This document shows positions 7,632 to 18,207 of a stretch of DNA of 64,000 bases, in pieces. Where the stretch lies: contig NZ_SHKM01000002.1 of the NCBI RefSeq assembly GCF_004217225.1, forward strand, positions 921,096 through 985,095, read 5' to 3'. Every line of letters starts with the position of its first letter. Position 1 is the first letter of the stretch. The DNA comes from Azospira oryzae (GTDB lineage: Bacteria > Pseudomonadota > Gammaproteobacteria > Burkholderiales > Rhodocyclaceae). A program made the position numbers and the translations under genes. The notes beneath the pieces were generated by a model. That model made no database searches and was not told the origin of the DNA. It saw only the letters and a list, made by a program, of their open reading frames with translations.

Positions 7632-10069
7632 GGCTGGCCGCCCCAGGTCCAGGTGTTGATCTCCTCCGGGTCCACCCCGTGGCGGTGGGCATGGGCCCGG
7701 CATTGCTGCTGCTTCTGCTCCAGGGCCTGCTTGACGTGGGCGCCGGCCACGGCCAGGCGCGGCACCCGGTCGATGACGTCGATGGCCAGGGAGTAGCGGT
7801 CGATCTGGTTGTCCATGGCCAGTTCCAGGGGGGTGCAGATGCTGCCCCGCTCCTTGTAGCCGCGCACGTGCAGATTGGCGTGGTTGGGGCGGCGGTAGGC
7901 GAGGCGGTGGATCAGCCAGGGGTAGCCGTGGAAGTTGAAGACGATGGGCTTGTCGGCGGTGAACAGGCCGGTCCAGTCCCGGTCGCTGATGCCGTGGGGG
8001 TGCTCCTCCGGCGGCGTCAGGGTGAACAGGTCCACCACGTTCACGAAGCGCAGCTTGAGGTCGGGGAAGTGGCGGTAGAGCAGTTCCGCCGCCGCCAGGG
8101 CCTCCTGGGTGGCCACATCGCCGCAGCTGGCCAACACCACCTCCGGCTCGGTGCCCGCCTCGTCATCGCTGCTGGCCCAGTCCCACAGGCCGATGCCCCG
8201 GGCGCAGTGCAGGGCGGCGGCTTCCGCGTCCAGGTACTGCAGGTGGGCCTGCTTGTCGGCGACGATGACGTTGATGACGTCCGTTTCCCCCAGGCAGCGG
8301 TCGGCCACCGCCAGCAGGCAGTTGGCGTCCGGCGGCAGGTAGATGCGGGTCACTGCCGGGCTCTTGTTCACCACCAGGTCGAGGAAGCCCGGGTCCTGGT
8401 GGGTGAAGCCGTTGTGGTCCTGGCGCCACACGGTGGAGGTGATGAGCAGGTTGAGGGCTCCCACCGGCGCCCGCCAGGGCACGTCCCGGCACATCTCCAG
8501 CCACTTGGCGTGCTGGTTGAACATGGAGTCGATGACGTGGGCGAAGGCTTCGTAGGTGGACAGGAGGCCGTAGCGACCGGTCAGCAGGTAGCCTTCGAGC
8601 CAGCCTTCCAGGGTGTGTTCCGAGAGCATTTCCATGACCCGGCCGTCGGCAGCGAGATGGCCGCCGTCCGCGTCCTCGGGGCGGGATTCCCCCAGCCAGG
8701 CCTTGCCGGTGACTTCGAAGACGGCGCCCAGCTTGTTGGAGGCGGTTTCGTCCGGGCCGAAGAGGCGGAAATTGCTGGGGTTCTTTTGCATGATCTGCCC
8801 CAGGTGGCGGCCCAGGGGATCGGTGTTGCTGTGGCGGCGGCTGCCCGGGGCGGCGAAGGTGACCGCCTGTTGGCGCCAGTCGGGCCGGTCCAGGGGCAGG
8901 CGCAGCAGGCCGCCGTTGGCGTGGGGGTTGGCCCCCAGGCGACGGCGGCCCCGGGGGGCGAAGTCCTGCAGCAGGGGCGCCGGTTCGCCGTCCTCGGTGA
9001 ACAGTTCCTGCGGCCGGTAGGACTGCAGCCATTCCTGCAGCAGGCGGCGGTTTTCTTCGTTGTTACGCGGATCGGCCAGGGGCACCTGGTGGGCCCGCCA
9101 GGTGCCTTCCACCTGATGGCCGTCGGCCTGCTTCGGTCCGGTCCAGCCCTTGGGCGAGACGAGCACGATCATGGGCCAGCGGGGCCGCTGCAAGGGGCCC
9201 TTGCCGCTGCGGGCCGCCTGCTGGATGGCCCGGATCTCCTCCAGGCATTCGTCCATGGCCGCCGCCATGGCCCGGTGCATGGCCGCCGGCTCATGGCCTT
9301 CGACGATCTTCGGGGCCCAGCCGTAGCCGGTAAACAGGGCCAGCAGTTCCTCCCGGGGGATGCGGGCCAGGATGGTGGGGTTGGCGATCTTGTAGCCGTT
9401 GAGGTGCAGGATGGGCAGCACCGCTCCGTCCCGGGCCGGGTTGAGGAATTTGTTGGAGTGCCAGGCGGTGGCCAGGGGGCCGGTCTCGGCCTCGCCGTCG
9501 CCCACCATCACCGTCACCAGCAGCTCCGGGTTGTCGAAGGCGGCGCCGAAGGCGTGGGAGAGGCTGTAGCCCAGCTCGCCCCCTTCGTGGATGGAGCCCG
9601 GCACTTCCGGCGTGCAATGGCTGCCCAGACCGCCGGGGAAGGAGAAGTCGCGGCAGAAGCGGGTCAGGCCGGCCAGGCCCCAGCCCCGTTGCGGCTGGCG
9701 GTCGCCCAGGCTGCCTTCGAGCCAGGCCGGGCCCAGGATGCCGGGGGCGCCGTGGCCCGGGCCGGCGAGGAAGATGGCGTCCAGGTCGTGGTGGCGGATG
9801 AGCCGGGTCAGGTGGGCGTAGGCGAAGGCCAGGCCCGGGCTGGCGCCCCAGTGGCCGAGGGGCCGCTGCTTGATGTGCTCCGGCGCCAGGGGCTGGCGCA
9901 GCAGGGGGTTGTCCTGCAGGTAGATCATGGCCCCGGCCAGGTAGTTGGCGGCGCGCCAGAAGGCGTCCAGCTGCTGCAGTTCGGCGTCGTCGATGGCGAC
10001 GGTGGCGCGGGGCGGGGTGGGGGCGGCGGAGGCAGGCATGGCGGACATGAGCAAGGGCAATGGCGCCAT
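7628..10069 (-). CDS. xfp: Xylulose-5-phosphate/fructose-6-phosphate phosphoketolase
   Basis: A full-length ThDP-dependent phosphoketolase of about 806-813 residues. The motif [17 protein letters not shown] is the family signature. [20 protein letters not shown] is the ThDP/Mg site, and a later [20 protein letters not shown] region is typical. It splits xylulose-5-P or fructose-6-P into acetyl-P plus glyceraldehyde-3-P or erythrose-4-P. Candidate starts are ATG 10069 (MAPLPLLM...) or ATG 10048 (MSAMPAS...). Neither has a good ribosome site, and the frame remains open to 10150. Its stop overlaps the start of the YkgJ-like gene. No acetate kinase gene is nearby. Confidence 0.93.
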   Translation of the reverse strand: MAPLPLLMSAMPASAAPTPPRATVAIDDAELQQLDAFWRAANYLAGAMIYLQDNPLLRQPLAPEHIKQRPLGHWGASPGLAFAYAHLTRLIRHHDLDAIFLAGPGHGAPGILGPAWLEGSLGDRQPQRGWGLAGLTRFCRDFSFPGGLGSHCTPEVPGSIHEGGELGYSLSHAFGAAFDNPELLVTVMVGDGEAETGPLATAWHSNKFLNPARDGAVLPILHLNGYKIANPTILARIPREELLALFTGYGWAPKIVEGHEPAAMHRAMAAAMDECLEEIRAIQQAARSGKGPLQRPRWPMIVLVSPKGWTGPKQADGHQVEGTWRAHQVPLADPRNNEENRRLLQEWLQSYRPQELFTEDGEPAPLLQDFAPRGRRRLGANPHANGGLLRLPLDRPDWRQQAVTFAAPGSRRHSNTDPLGRHLGQIMQKNPSNFRLFGPDETASNKLGAVFEVTGKAWLGESRPEDADGGHLAADGRVMEMLSEHTLEGWLEGYLLTGRYGLLSTYEAFAHVIDSMFNQHAKWLEMCRDVPWRAPVGALNLLITSTVWRQDHNGFTHQDPGFLDLVVNKSPAVTRIYLPPDANCLLAVADRCLGETDVINVIVADKQAHLQYLDAEAAALHCARGIGLWDWASSDDEAGTEPEVVLASCGDVATQEALAAAELLYRHFPDLKLRFVNVVDLFTLTPPEEHPHGISDRDWTGLFTADKPIVFNFHGYPWLIHRLAYRRPNHANLHVRGYKERGSICTPLELAMDNQIDRYSLAIDVIDRVPRLAVAGAHVKQALEQKQQQCRAHAHRHGVDPEEINTWTWGGQP

Positions 10070-10261
10070 GGTAGGCCATTGGCGTCCCGGCTTACAGTCC
10101 GGGCCTTGCCGGGCGCGGTCCGCCGGGCGGGGAAGGCGGGTAATCGTCATGCCGATTTGTTAGCATAGCCGTCGGATGCGGTACGGCCCGGCACTGCGTC
10201 TTTTCGTTTCGAGCACCGCTTCGACCACCGTTTCGACCACGCTTTCCTGGAAATCCTGTCC

Positions 10262-11320
10262 ATGCAGCCCTTCCGTTCTGACCGCATCCTCGGTTTTGCC
10301 GCCCTGGGTTTCCTCATCGTCGGTTGCTTCCTGGTGCTGCGCCCCTTCCTTTCCGCCGTGCTCTGGGCGGCGATCCTGGCCACCACGGTGTGGCCGGTGT
10401 TCCACTGGGTGGACCAGCGCCTGCCGGGCTGGCGCAACACCTCGGCCCTGCTTACCACCCTGGCCACCGCCCTGGTGCTGGTGGCCCCCTTCATCGTGGT
10501 GGCGGTGGGCCTGGGTAGCAACGTGGCGGAACTGGCCGCCGCCACCCGCACCCTGCTGGAGGGCGGCCTGCCCGACGCGCCCCAGTGGCTGCAGGACATC
10601 CCCTTCGTCGGCGAACGCCTGCATGCTTACTGGCAGGGCTTCGCCCACAACGGCCAGCGCCTGGTGGCGGAACTGGGCCAGCTGGTGGAACCGGCCAAGG
10701 GCCTGGTGCTGAACGGCAGCCGGGCCATCGGCATGGGGGTCTTCCACCTCATGCTGTCGGTGCTGATCGTCTTCTTCCTCTTCCGCGACGGCGAGGCCGT
10801 CACCGCCCACCTCACCGCCGTGCTGGAGCGACTGGCCGGGGCCCGGGGGCGGCGCCTGCTGCACCTGGCCCACGGCACCGTGGGCGGCGTGGTGTACGGC
10901 ATCATCGGCACCGCCCTGGCCCAGGGGGTCCTGGCCGGCATCGGCTTCGCCGTGGCCGGGGTGCCCGGCGCCCTGCTGCTGGGCCTGGCCACCTTCTTCC
11001 TTTCCGCCGTGCCCGTGGGTCCGCCCCTGATCTGGGGGCCGGCCGCCTTCTGGCTGTTCCAGCAGGGGGAGCTGGGCTGGGCCATTTTCGTCGCCGCCTG
11101 GGGCTTCTTCGTCGTCAGCACCGTGGACAACGTGCTCAAGCCCCTCATCATCAGCCGCGGCGCCAGCCTGCCCTTCATCCTGGTGCTGCTGGGGGTCCTC
11201 GGCGGCGTTCTCGCCTTCGGCTTCATCGGCGTCTTCCTCGGTCCCACCCTGCTGGCGGTGGGCTACCGGCTGATGACCGAATGGACCGCCGGTCTGGCGG
11301 AAGGCATGCCCCGGGAATGA
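10262..11320 (+). CDS. AI-2E family (PerM/YdiK-like) transporter
   Basis: 352 residues with about seven or eight hydrophobic helices and the AI-2E_transport layout. There is an N-terminal pair of helices (GFAALGFLIVGCFLVLRPFL), an amphipathic middle part, then GVVYGIIGTALAQGVLAGIGF and a C-terminal VSTVDNVLKPLIISRGASLP motif that is highly characteristic. Members export quorum signals, sodium or other solutes; the name AI-2E does not establish substrate. It is a single gene, convergent with thiC. Confidence 0.9.
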   Translation: MQPFRSDRILGFAALGFLIVGCFLVLRPFLSAVLWAAILATTVWPVFHWVDQRLPGWRNTSALLTTLATALVLVAPFIVVAVGLGSNVAELAAATRTLLEGGLPDAPQWLQDIPFVGERLHAYWQGFAHNGQRLVAELGQLVEPAKGLVLNGSRAIGMGVFHLMLSVLIVFFLFRDGEAVTAHLTAVLERLAGARGRRLLHLAHGTVGGVVYGIIGTALAQGVLAGIGFAVAGVPGALLLGLATFFLSAVPVGPPLIWGPAAFWLFQQGELGWAIFVAAWGFFVVSTVDNVLKPLIISRGASLPFILVLLGVLGGVLAFGFIGVFLGPTLLAVGYRLMTEWTAGLAEGMPRE

Positions 11321-11321
11321 A

Positions 11322-11347
11322 AAACGGCGGCCTGATGGCCGCCGTTT
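11322..11347 (-). terminator. Intrinsic terminator of thiC
   Basis: An 11-bp perfect stem AAACGGCGGCC/GGCCGCCGTTT with a 4-base loop lies between the convergent AI-2E gene and thiC. On the minus strand it is followed by five T residues, so it mainly serves thiC. The plus-strand tract is only TTT. Confidence 0.8.
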
Positions 11348-11370
11348 CCGGGTGAGTTGCCTCCGCTGCC

Positions 11371-13370
<2,000 letters not shown>

Positions 13371-13401
13371 GGGCGGGGGAGGGCGCAAGAGGCGGCCCGG
13401 C

Positions 13402-13495
13402 GACGCTTTCCCTACGACGGCATTACCCGTACAGGTCATAAGGGTATTTCTCAGCCGGAAGCCAGTATTTCCAAGGCTTTCAGGCACCCCCAAGG
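13402..13495 (-). promoter_or_regulatory. TPP riboswitch (THI element)
   Basis: Read on the minus strand, the region carries the conserved THI-box blocks in order: GGGGGTGCC, GGCTGAGA, ATACCC, GACCTG, GGTAATGCC and CGTAGGGAAAGC. The order and spacing match the class found before thiC genes. It sits 115 bases upstream of the thiC start. Binding of thiamine diphosphate should repress thiC. Confidence 0.95.
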
Positions 13496-13617
13496 TACGG
13501 GCGCAAGTTACTGGAAAGCCTGGGAAAATGCAAGAAAAGCCGAGCCGGGCCTAAAGTTTTTCTTTTGCCATCCGTCAGAGTAACGTTAGCCCAAAATAAC
13601 GAGCAGAGAGACGCGCC

Positions 13618-15054
13618 ATGCCCGCCCTCGAGACAAATTCCATTTCCGCCCCCGCCTCCCTGACCCGGGGAGCGCTGACTTCGGCCCTGCTGCTGACGGC
13701 CGGCCTGCTGCAGGCCGCCCCGAGCGCGGCGCCGACCAAGGTGGGCGACGACGGCCGCACCTGGCAGGCCATCTCCACCGAGCCCGGCAAGCGCATCGAG
13801 GTGGACCGGGCCAGCATCAAGCGGGACGAGTCGGGCAAGGTTTCGGCCTGGGGCCGCATCGTCCTGGAGAAGGACCTGCCCGACGCCCAGAGCGCCAGCA
13901 ATTACCGCAGCATCGAGGCCCTGGGCCGTTACGACTGCAGCAACCGCACCTACGCCACCCTGAAGCGGGTCTATGTGAAGGCCAGCGGCGAACTGCTGCG
14001 GGAAGAGGAAATCAAGGTGGCCACCGACATGCCGGTGCGCGCCAACACCCTGGACGACAAGCTGCTGCGGGACATCTGCCGGCCCACCACGGCGGCGGAC
14101 ATGCGCAAGCTGACCCAGGCTACCGTGGCCAAGGCCAATGTGGCGGCCGAGGAGCTGAAGAAGGCCAACGAGGAGATGGTGAAGAAGGCGGTGCAACGGG
14201 AATCCACCCAGGCGCCGACCCCGGTGAAGAGCCTGGAGCACATGGAAATCCAGAAGCCCCAGGCAGCACCGGCCTACGCCCCGCGTCCGGCGCCCTACAC
14301 GGCGGCGGCACCCCGGGCGGCCAAGCCCCGCCCCGCTGCCAAGCCGGAGGGGCTGGAGGGGGCCGAGCAGCACCACGCCATCCACTGGTCCTACGAAGGG
14401 GAAGGCGGGCCGGACTTCTGGGGCCGCCTCAAGCCCGATTTCGCCACCTGCGACAAGGGCCGGCGCCAGTCGCCCATCGACATCTGGGACGGCATCCGCG
14501 TCGATCTGCCGCCCATCGAGTTTTCCTACCGGCCCACCCGCTTCCGCCTGGTGGACAACGGCCACACCCTGCAGGCCTCCTTCGGCCACGGCAGCCTGAC
14601 CCATCTGGGCAAGACCTACGACCTGGTCCAGGTGCACTTCCACCGGCCCTCGGAAGAGCGGGTGAACGGCAAGGCCTTCGACATGGTGGCCCACATGGTG
14701 CACCGCTCCGACGACAACCAGCTGGCGGTGGTGGCGGTGCTGCTGGAGAAGGGCGCCCAGGAACACCCGGTGATCCAGACCCTGTGGAACTACATTCCCC
14801 TGGAGAAGAACCAGGAAGTGCTGCCGCCCGACGCGGCGGTGGACCTCAACCAGCTGCTGCCGGAAAAGCGCGGCTACTACACCTACATGGGTTCCCTCAC
14901 CACGCCGCCCTGCAGCGAAGGCGTGCTGTGGCTGGTGATGCAGCAGCCGGTGCAGGTTTCGGCCCAGCAGATCGCCATCTTCTCCCGCCTCTACCGCAAC
15001 AACGCCCGCCCGGTGCAGCCCTCCAACGGCCGCCTGATCAAGGAATCGCGCTAA
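13618..15054 (+). CDS. Exported alpha-carbonic anhydrase with N-terminal adhesin-E-like domain
   Basis: 478 residues. Residues 1 to about 34 look like a signal peptide. Residues about 40-140 (GRTWQAISTEPGKRIEVDRA through YRSIEALGRYDCSNRT) resemble the surface-adhesin-E-like domain. A Pro/Ala-rich linker at about 195-240 then leads to a complete alpha-carbonic anhydrase (about 250-478). Zinc ligands are H340 and H342 in QVHFHRPSE and H359 in MVAHMVH; SPIDI and GSLTTPPCSEGV are also intact. It would interconvert CO2 and bicarbonate in the periplasm or at the cell surface. Most bacterial alpha enzymes are 220-260 residues, so the N-terminal half is an addition. It is divergent from thiC. Confidence 0.92.
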   Translation: MPALETNSISAPASLTRGALTSALLLTAGLLQAAPSAAPTKVGDDGRTWQAISTEPGKRIEVDRASIKRDESGKVSAWGRIVLEKDLPDAQSASNYRSIEALGRYDCSNRTYATLKRVYVKASGELLREEEIKVATDMPVRANTLDDKLLRDICRPTTAADMRKLTQATVAKANVAAEELKKANEEMVKKAVQRESTQAPTPVKSLEHMEIQKPQAAPAYAPRPAPYTAAAPRAAKPRPAAKPEGLEGAEQHHAIHWSYEGEGGPDFWGRLKPDFATCDKGRRQSPIDIWDGIRVDLPPIEFSYRPTRFRLVDNGHTLQASFGHGSLTHLGKTYDLVQVHFHRPSEERVNGKAFDMVAHMVHRSDDNQLAVVAVLLEKGAQEHPVIQTLWNYIPLEKNQEVLPPDAAVDLNQLLPEKRGYYTYMGSLTTPPCSEGVLWLVMQQPVQVSAQQIAIFSRLYRNNARPVQPSNGRLIKESR

Positions 15055-15082
15055 GCGCCGGTTTCTTCATGGATGTTTGACC

Positions 15083-15106
15083 GCCGGGCGCCTGAGGGCG
15101 CCCGGC
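15083..15106. terminator. GC-rich hairpin between convergent genes
   Basis: A perfect 10-bp stem GCCGGGCGCC/GGCGCCCGGC with a TGAG loop lies between the carbonic anhydrase and the MocR-type gene. U-tracts are poor on both sides, so it is a probable but not strong terminator. Confidence 0.6.
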
Positions 15107-15112
15107 GTCGTT

Positions 15113-16522
15113 TCAGCCCCGGCCCAGGGTCTCGCCGAGGAAGCGTTCCAGGCGCGGGTCCTGGGTGTAGCCCACGTTGAAGCGGATCCAGGGCGAGGCC
15201 TGCAGCTGGGGCCGGAAGATGTGGCCCGGGGCCAGCATGATGTCCGCCGCCGCGGCCTGGGTGGCCAGCCGCGCCGCGTCCTCCAGGCCCGGCGCCCGGG
15301 CCCAGACGAACATGCCGCCGGCCGGTTCGGCGTAGGCCTCCATGCCCACCCGTTCCAGCAGGCGCAGGGTCTTGTCCGCCGCTTCCCGCAGGCGGCCGTG
15401 GATGCGCTCCAGGTACTTGCGGTAGTGGCCGGCGGTGAGCATTTCGTAGACCAGCTGTTCCGCCACTTCCGAGGTGGAGACGCAACTGACAATCTTGACG
15501 TCGGTGAGGGCCGCCATCAGGTCCGGCCGGCCGGCGACGAAGCCCACCCGCAGGTTGGCCGAGAGGGTCTTGGAGAAACTGCCGACGTAGACCACCCGCT
15601 GCAACTGGTCCAGGGTGGACAGGCGGGTGGCGCCGCCGGGATGGAAGTCGCCGTAGGTGTCGTCCTCAACCAGCAGGAAATCGTGCTTCTCCGCCAGCTG
15701 CAGGATGCGGAAGGCGTTGGCCGGCGAGAGGTTGCAGGCGGTGGGATTCTGCAGCACCGAATGGGTGAAGAAGGCCCGGGGCCGGTGTTCCGCCAGCAGG
15801 GATTCCAGGGCCTGGGGGTCGGGGCCGTCCTGGCCCCAGGGCACGCCCACCAGCTGCACCCCGTGCAGGCGCAGGTTGGCGAACAGGTTCCAGTAGCCCG
15901 GGTCGTCCACGAAGACGCAGTCGCCGGGCTTGAGCAGCAGGCGGATGAGCAGGTCCAGGCCCTGGGTGGCGCCGTGGCTGAGCATGATCTGGCCGGGCTG
16001 GGCGGCGATGCCCAGGTCCGCCAGCTTGAGCCGTACCTGTTCCCGCAGGGGGGCGAAGCCCAGGGGCGTGCCGTAGCAGGTCAGCTTGACCTCGTCGCGC
16101 CGGGCCAGGGCCCGCAGCTGGCGCCGCACCCCTTCCTGGTCGTGCCATTCCGGCGGCAGCCAGCCGACGCCCACCTTGAGCCGGTTGGGCGAATCCTCCA
16201 GGCTCTGGTGCAGCACCCCGGCGTTGTCGAAGGCCCGGGCCACCTGGCCGGCCACCGGCTCCGCCGCGGCCTGGGGCAGGCTGCGGGCCTCGACATAGAA
16301 GCCGGAACCGCGGCGGGACTTGAGCAGGCCCTGGGCTACCAACCGGTCGTAGGCCTCCACCACGGTGAAGCGGCTGACGCCGTGGTTGTCGGCGAAGTGG
16401 CGGATGGGCGGCAGGCGCATGCCGGGGCGCAGCAGCCGGTCCTCGATGCGGGCGCGGACGCCGGCGACGATCTGGTCCACCAGGGGCTGGGGGGAATCGG
16501 GATTGAGGGAGAGGTTCAGCAT
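15113..16522 (-). CDS. MocR/PdxR-type regulator (GntR helix-turn-helix fused to aminotransferase fold)
   Basis: 469 residues from the ATG at 16522, which has AGGAGC seven bases upstream; the open frame runs further but the extension is not gene-like. The N-terminal GntR domain contains MRLPPIRHFADNHGVSRFTV and VVEAYDRLVAQGLLKSRRGS. The rest is an aminotransferase class I/II fold with a PLP lysine in VYVGSFSKTLSANLRVGF and the NPTACNLS, VDDPGYWN and VEDDTYGDF motifs. Such proteins sense PLP or an amino-acid adduct and often control a divergent gene. Here the divergent gene is the unknown protein at 16664, not pdxS/T. Confidence 0.92.
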   Translation of the reverse strand: MLNLSLNPDSPQPLVDQIVAGVRARIEDRLLRPGMRLPPIRHFADNHGVSRFTVVEAYDRLVAQGLLKSRRGSGFYVEARSLPQAAAEPVAGQVARAFDNAGVLHQSLEDSPNRLKVGVGWLPPEWHDQEGVRRQLRALARRDEVKLTCYGTPLGFAPLREQVRLKLADLGIAAQPGQIMLSHGATQGLDLLIRLLLKPGDCVFVDDPGYWNLFANLRLHGVQLVGVPWGQDGPDPQALESLLAEHRPRAFFTHSVLQNPTACNLSPANAFRILQLAEKHDFLLVEDDTYGDFHPGGATRLSTLDQLQRVVYVGSFSKTLSANLRVGFVAGRPDLMAALTDVKIVSCVSTSEVAEQLVYEMLTAGHYRKYLERIHGRLREAADKTLRLLERVGMEAYAEPAGGMFVWARAPGLEDAARLATQAAAADIMLAPGHIFRPQLQASPWIRFNVGYTQDPRLERFLGETLGRG

Positions 16523-16663
16523 CTGTTCGCTCCTGGGACGGGATTGGCCCGGTGTTTTCACCGGAACAGTGTCGCGGTCGGATGGGCTGATTGTATATTC
16601 CGATGGAAAAAAGTGTTCGCTATTGTCAGGTCTCCCATTGTCGTTTGGCCCAAGGAGCCCGCC

Positions 16664-17206
16664 ATGGCCTGTCACGAGCACCTCCATCCCCGTCTGCCCT
16701 TTCCCCTGCTGCTGGTGGGCTGTGCCCTGGCCATTGCCGCCGCCGCCCTGCTGCTGGGGGCCGGCATCGGGGCGGGCGGTGCCGGTACGGCGGAGACGAT
16801 GCCGGGCATGAGCCGGGCGGAGTGGCGGGAGGCCGGCCTGCTCTATCTGGCGGACCAGCGCAACGGCCAGGTGCGGGTGTTCCGCCTGCGGGGCGACCTG
16901 CCGGTGCCGGTGGCCACCCTGGCGCCGGGCCCCCGGCGCAGCATCCGTGCCCTGGGCCTGGATGGGGCCGCGGAGCGCCTGTGGGTGCTGGATGTGGCCG
17001 GCCTCAGCCTCTACGATGCCCGCAGCCAGGTGCTGCTGGGCCACTGGCCGGCTCCCGCCGGGGTGGCGTTCCAGTCCCTGCTGGAGGGGACGTCGCCCTC
17101 CCGTCCCCTGGCCGTGCTGGCGGCGGACGGGGCCGAGTACCGCCTGGGCGCCGCCGACCTGATGGCCGGTGGCCGCCCTGCCTGGCAGGTGCGCCGGGCT
17201 AGCTAG
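16664..17206 (+). CDS. Uncharacterised membrane-anchored protein with short beta-propeller-like repeats
   Basis: 180 residues from ATG 16664, which has an ideal CAAGGAG site seven bases upstream. Residues about 12-40 form one hydrophobic segment (LPFPLLLVGCALAIAAAALL), probably an uncleaved anchor or signal. The remainder contains three strand-turn-strand units, LLYLADQRNGQVRVFRL, LWVLDVAGLSLYDARSQ and LAVLAADGAEYRLGAADL, reminiscent of NHL/WD-type blades but too few for a closed propeller. I do not recognise the family. It is divergent from the MocR-type regulator and overlaps the next gene tail-to-tail by 8 bases. Confidence 0.75.
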   Translation: MACHEHLHPRLPFPLLLVGCALAIAAAALLLGAGIGAGGAGTAETMPGMSRAEWREAGLLYLADQRNGQVRVFRLRGDLPVPVATLAPGPRRSIRALGLDGAAERLWVLDVAGLSLYDARSQVLLGHWPAPAGVAFQSLLEGTSPSRPLAVLAADGAEYRLGAADLMAGGRPAWQVRRAS

Positions 17207-18173
17207 GGGCGGCCTCGGCACTACTCCAGCGCTGGGCCAGCATGCCGCCGGCCAGCAGCTGCAACGGGTGGTAGATCATGATCGGCAGCAGGATGAGGCC
17301 GATGGCCGGATTGGCGCCGAAGATCAGGTGGGCCATGGGCACGCCCGAGGCCAGGGTCTTCTTCGAGCCGCAGAAGACGCTGGCGATACGGTCTCCCCGG
17401 GGCATGCCCAGCAACCGCGCGCCCCACTGGGTGAGGGCCAGCACGAGGAGGAAGAGCAGGGCGCAGCCGGCCACCGTCTGCAGCAGCAGCAGGGGGTTGT
17501 AGCGGGACCACACCCCTTCCTTCACCGTGTCGGCGAAGGAGGTGTAGACCAGCAGCAGGATGGTGATGCGGTCCACCTTCTGCAGCAGGCCCTTGTGCCG
17601 GCTGGCCCAATCCTTCAGCAGGGGGCGGCTGAACTGGCCCAGGACCAGGGGCAGCACCACCCACAGCAGCAGATCCACGATCACCGGGCCGACGGCGAAA
17701 TTGCCGCCGCTCTGGTGCAGCACCCAGGCCATCCACAGGGGCGTCAGCAGCACGCCGATGAGGCTGGAGAGGGTGGCGTTGAAAACCGCCGCCGCCACAT
17801 TGCCCCGGGCGGCGATGGTCAGGGCCACCGAGGAGGAGACGGTGGAAGGCAGGGCGCACAGGTAGAAAAAGCCGATCTGCAGTGGCGCCGCCATCCAGCC
17901 GGCGCTGCCCCACAGCAGGGCGACGCCCAGCAGGGGGAAGAGGAGGAAGGTGCTGCACTGGACCAGCAGGTGCACCCGCCAGCGCAGGGCGCCGTCCTTC
18001 ATCGAGGCCAGGGACAGGGCCAGGCCGTTGAGGAAAAAGACCAGGGCCACCCCCAGCTTGTTGAGCAGCTCCGGCTGCAGGAAGCCGCCCTTGGCGCCGG
18101 GCTCGGGCCAGAGGAAGGCCAGCAGCACCGCTCCCAGCATGCCCTTCATGAACCAGTCGAATTTGAATCCCAT
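17199..18173 (-). CDS. Bile acid:sodium symporter-like (SBF/YfeH type) carrier
   Basis: 324 residues, around nine or ten hydrophobic helices. The start MGFKFDWFMKGMLGAVLLAF and the LNGLALSLASMKDGALRWRVH and FYLCALPSTVSSSVALTIAA segments are typical of the SBF-like family related to YfeH. The latter contains the crossover-helix Pro and polar residues. It would move an organic anion across the inner membrane, perhaps driven by sodium. It is the last gene of the minus-strand ABC/GGT operon (34 bases after ggt). It may therefore export or import a product of gamma-glutamyl peptide cleavage; that role is inference. Confidence 0.88.
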   Translation of the reverse strand: MGFKFDWFMKGMLGAVLLAFLWPEPGAKGGFLQPELLNKLGVALVFFLNGLALSLASMKDGALRWRVHLLVQCSTFLLFPLLGVALLWGSAGWMAAPLQIGFFYLCALPSTVSSSVALTIAARGNVAAAVFNATLSSLIGVLLTPLWMAWVLHQSGGNFAVGPVIVDLLLWVVLPLVLGQFSRPLLKDWASRHKGLLQKVDRITILLLVYTSFADTVKEGVWSRYNPLLLLQTVAGCALLFLLVLALTQWGARLLGMPRGDRIASVFCGSKKTLASGVPMAHLIFGANPAIGLILLPIMIYHPLQLLAGGMLAQRWSSAEAAPS

Positions 18174-18207
18174 CGTGTTGTCTCCCTGGGGAAATGTCCG
18201 TGACGCC

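Noticed and set aside
10262..11320. Evidence of an AI-2 quorum-sensing system
   Set aside because: The family name is historical; no luxS or lsr genes are present, so no quorum claim is made.
15077..16663. A long plus-strand N-terminal extension of the gene at 16664
   Set aside because: It is antisense to the MocR-type regulator; the ATG at 16664 with CAAGGAG gives a sensible start with a hydrophobic anchor.
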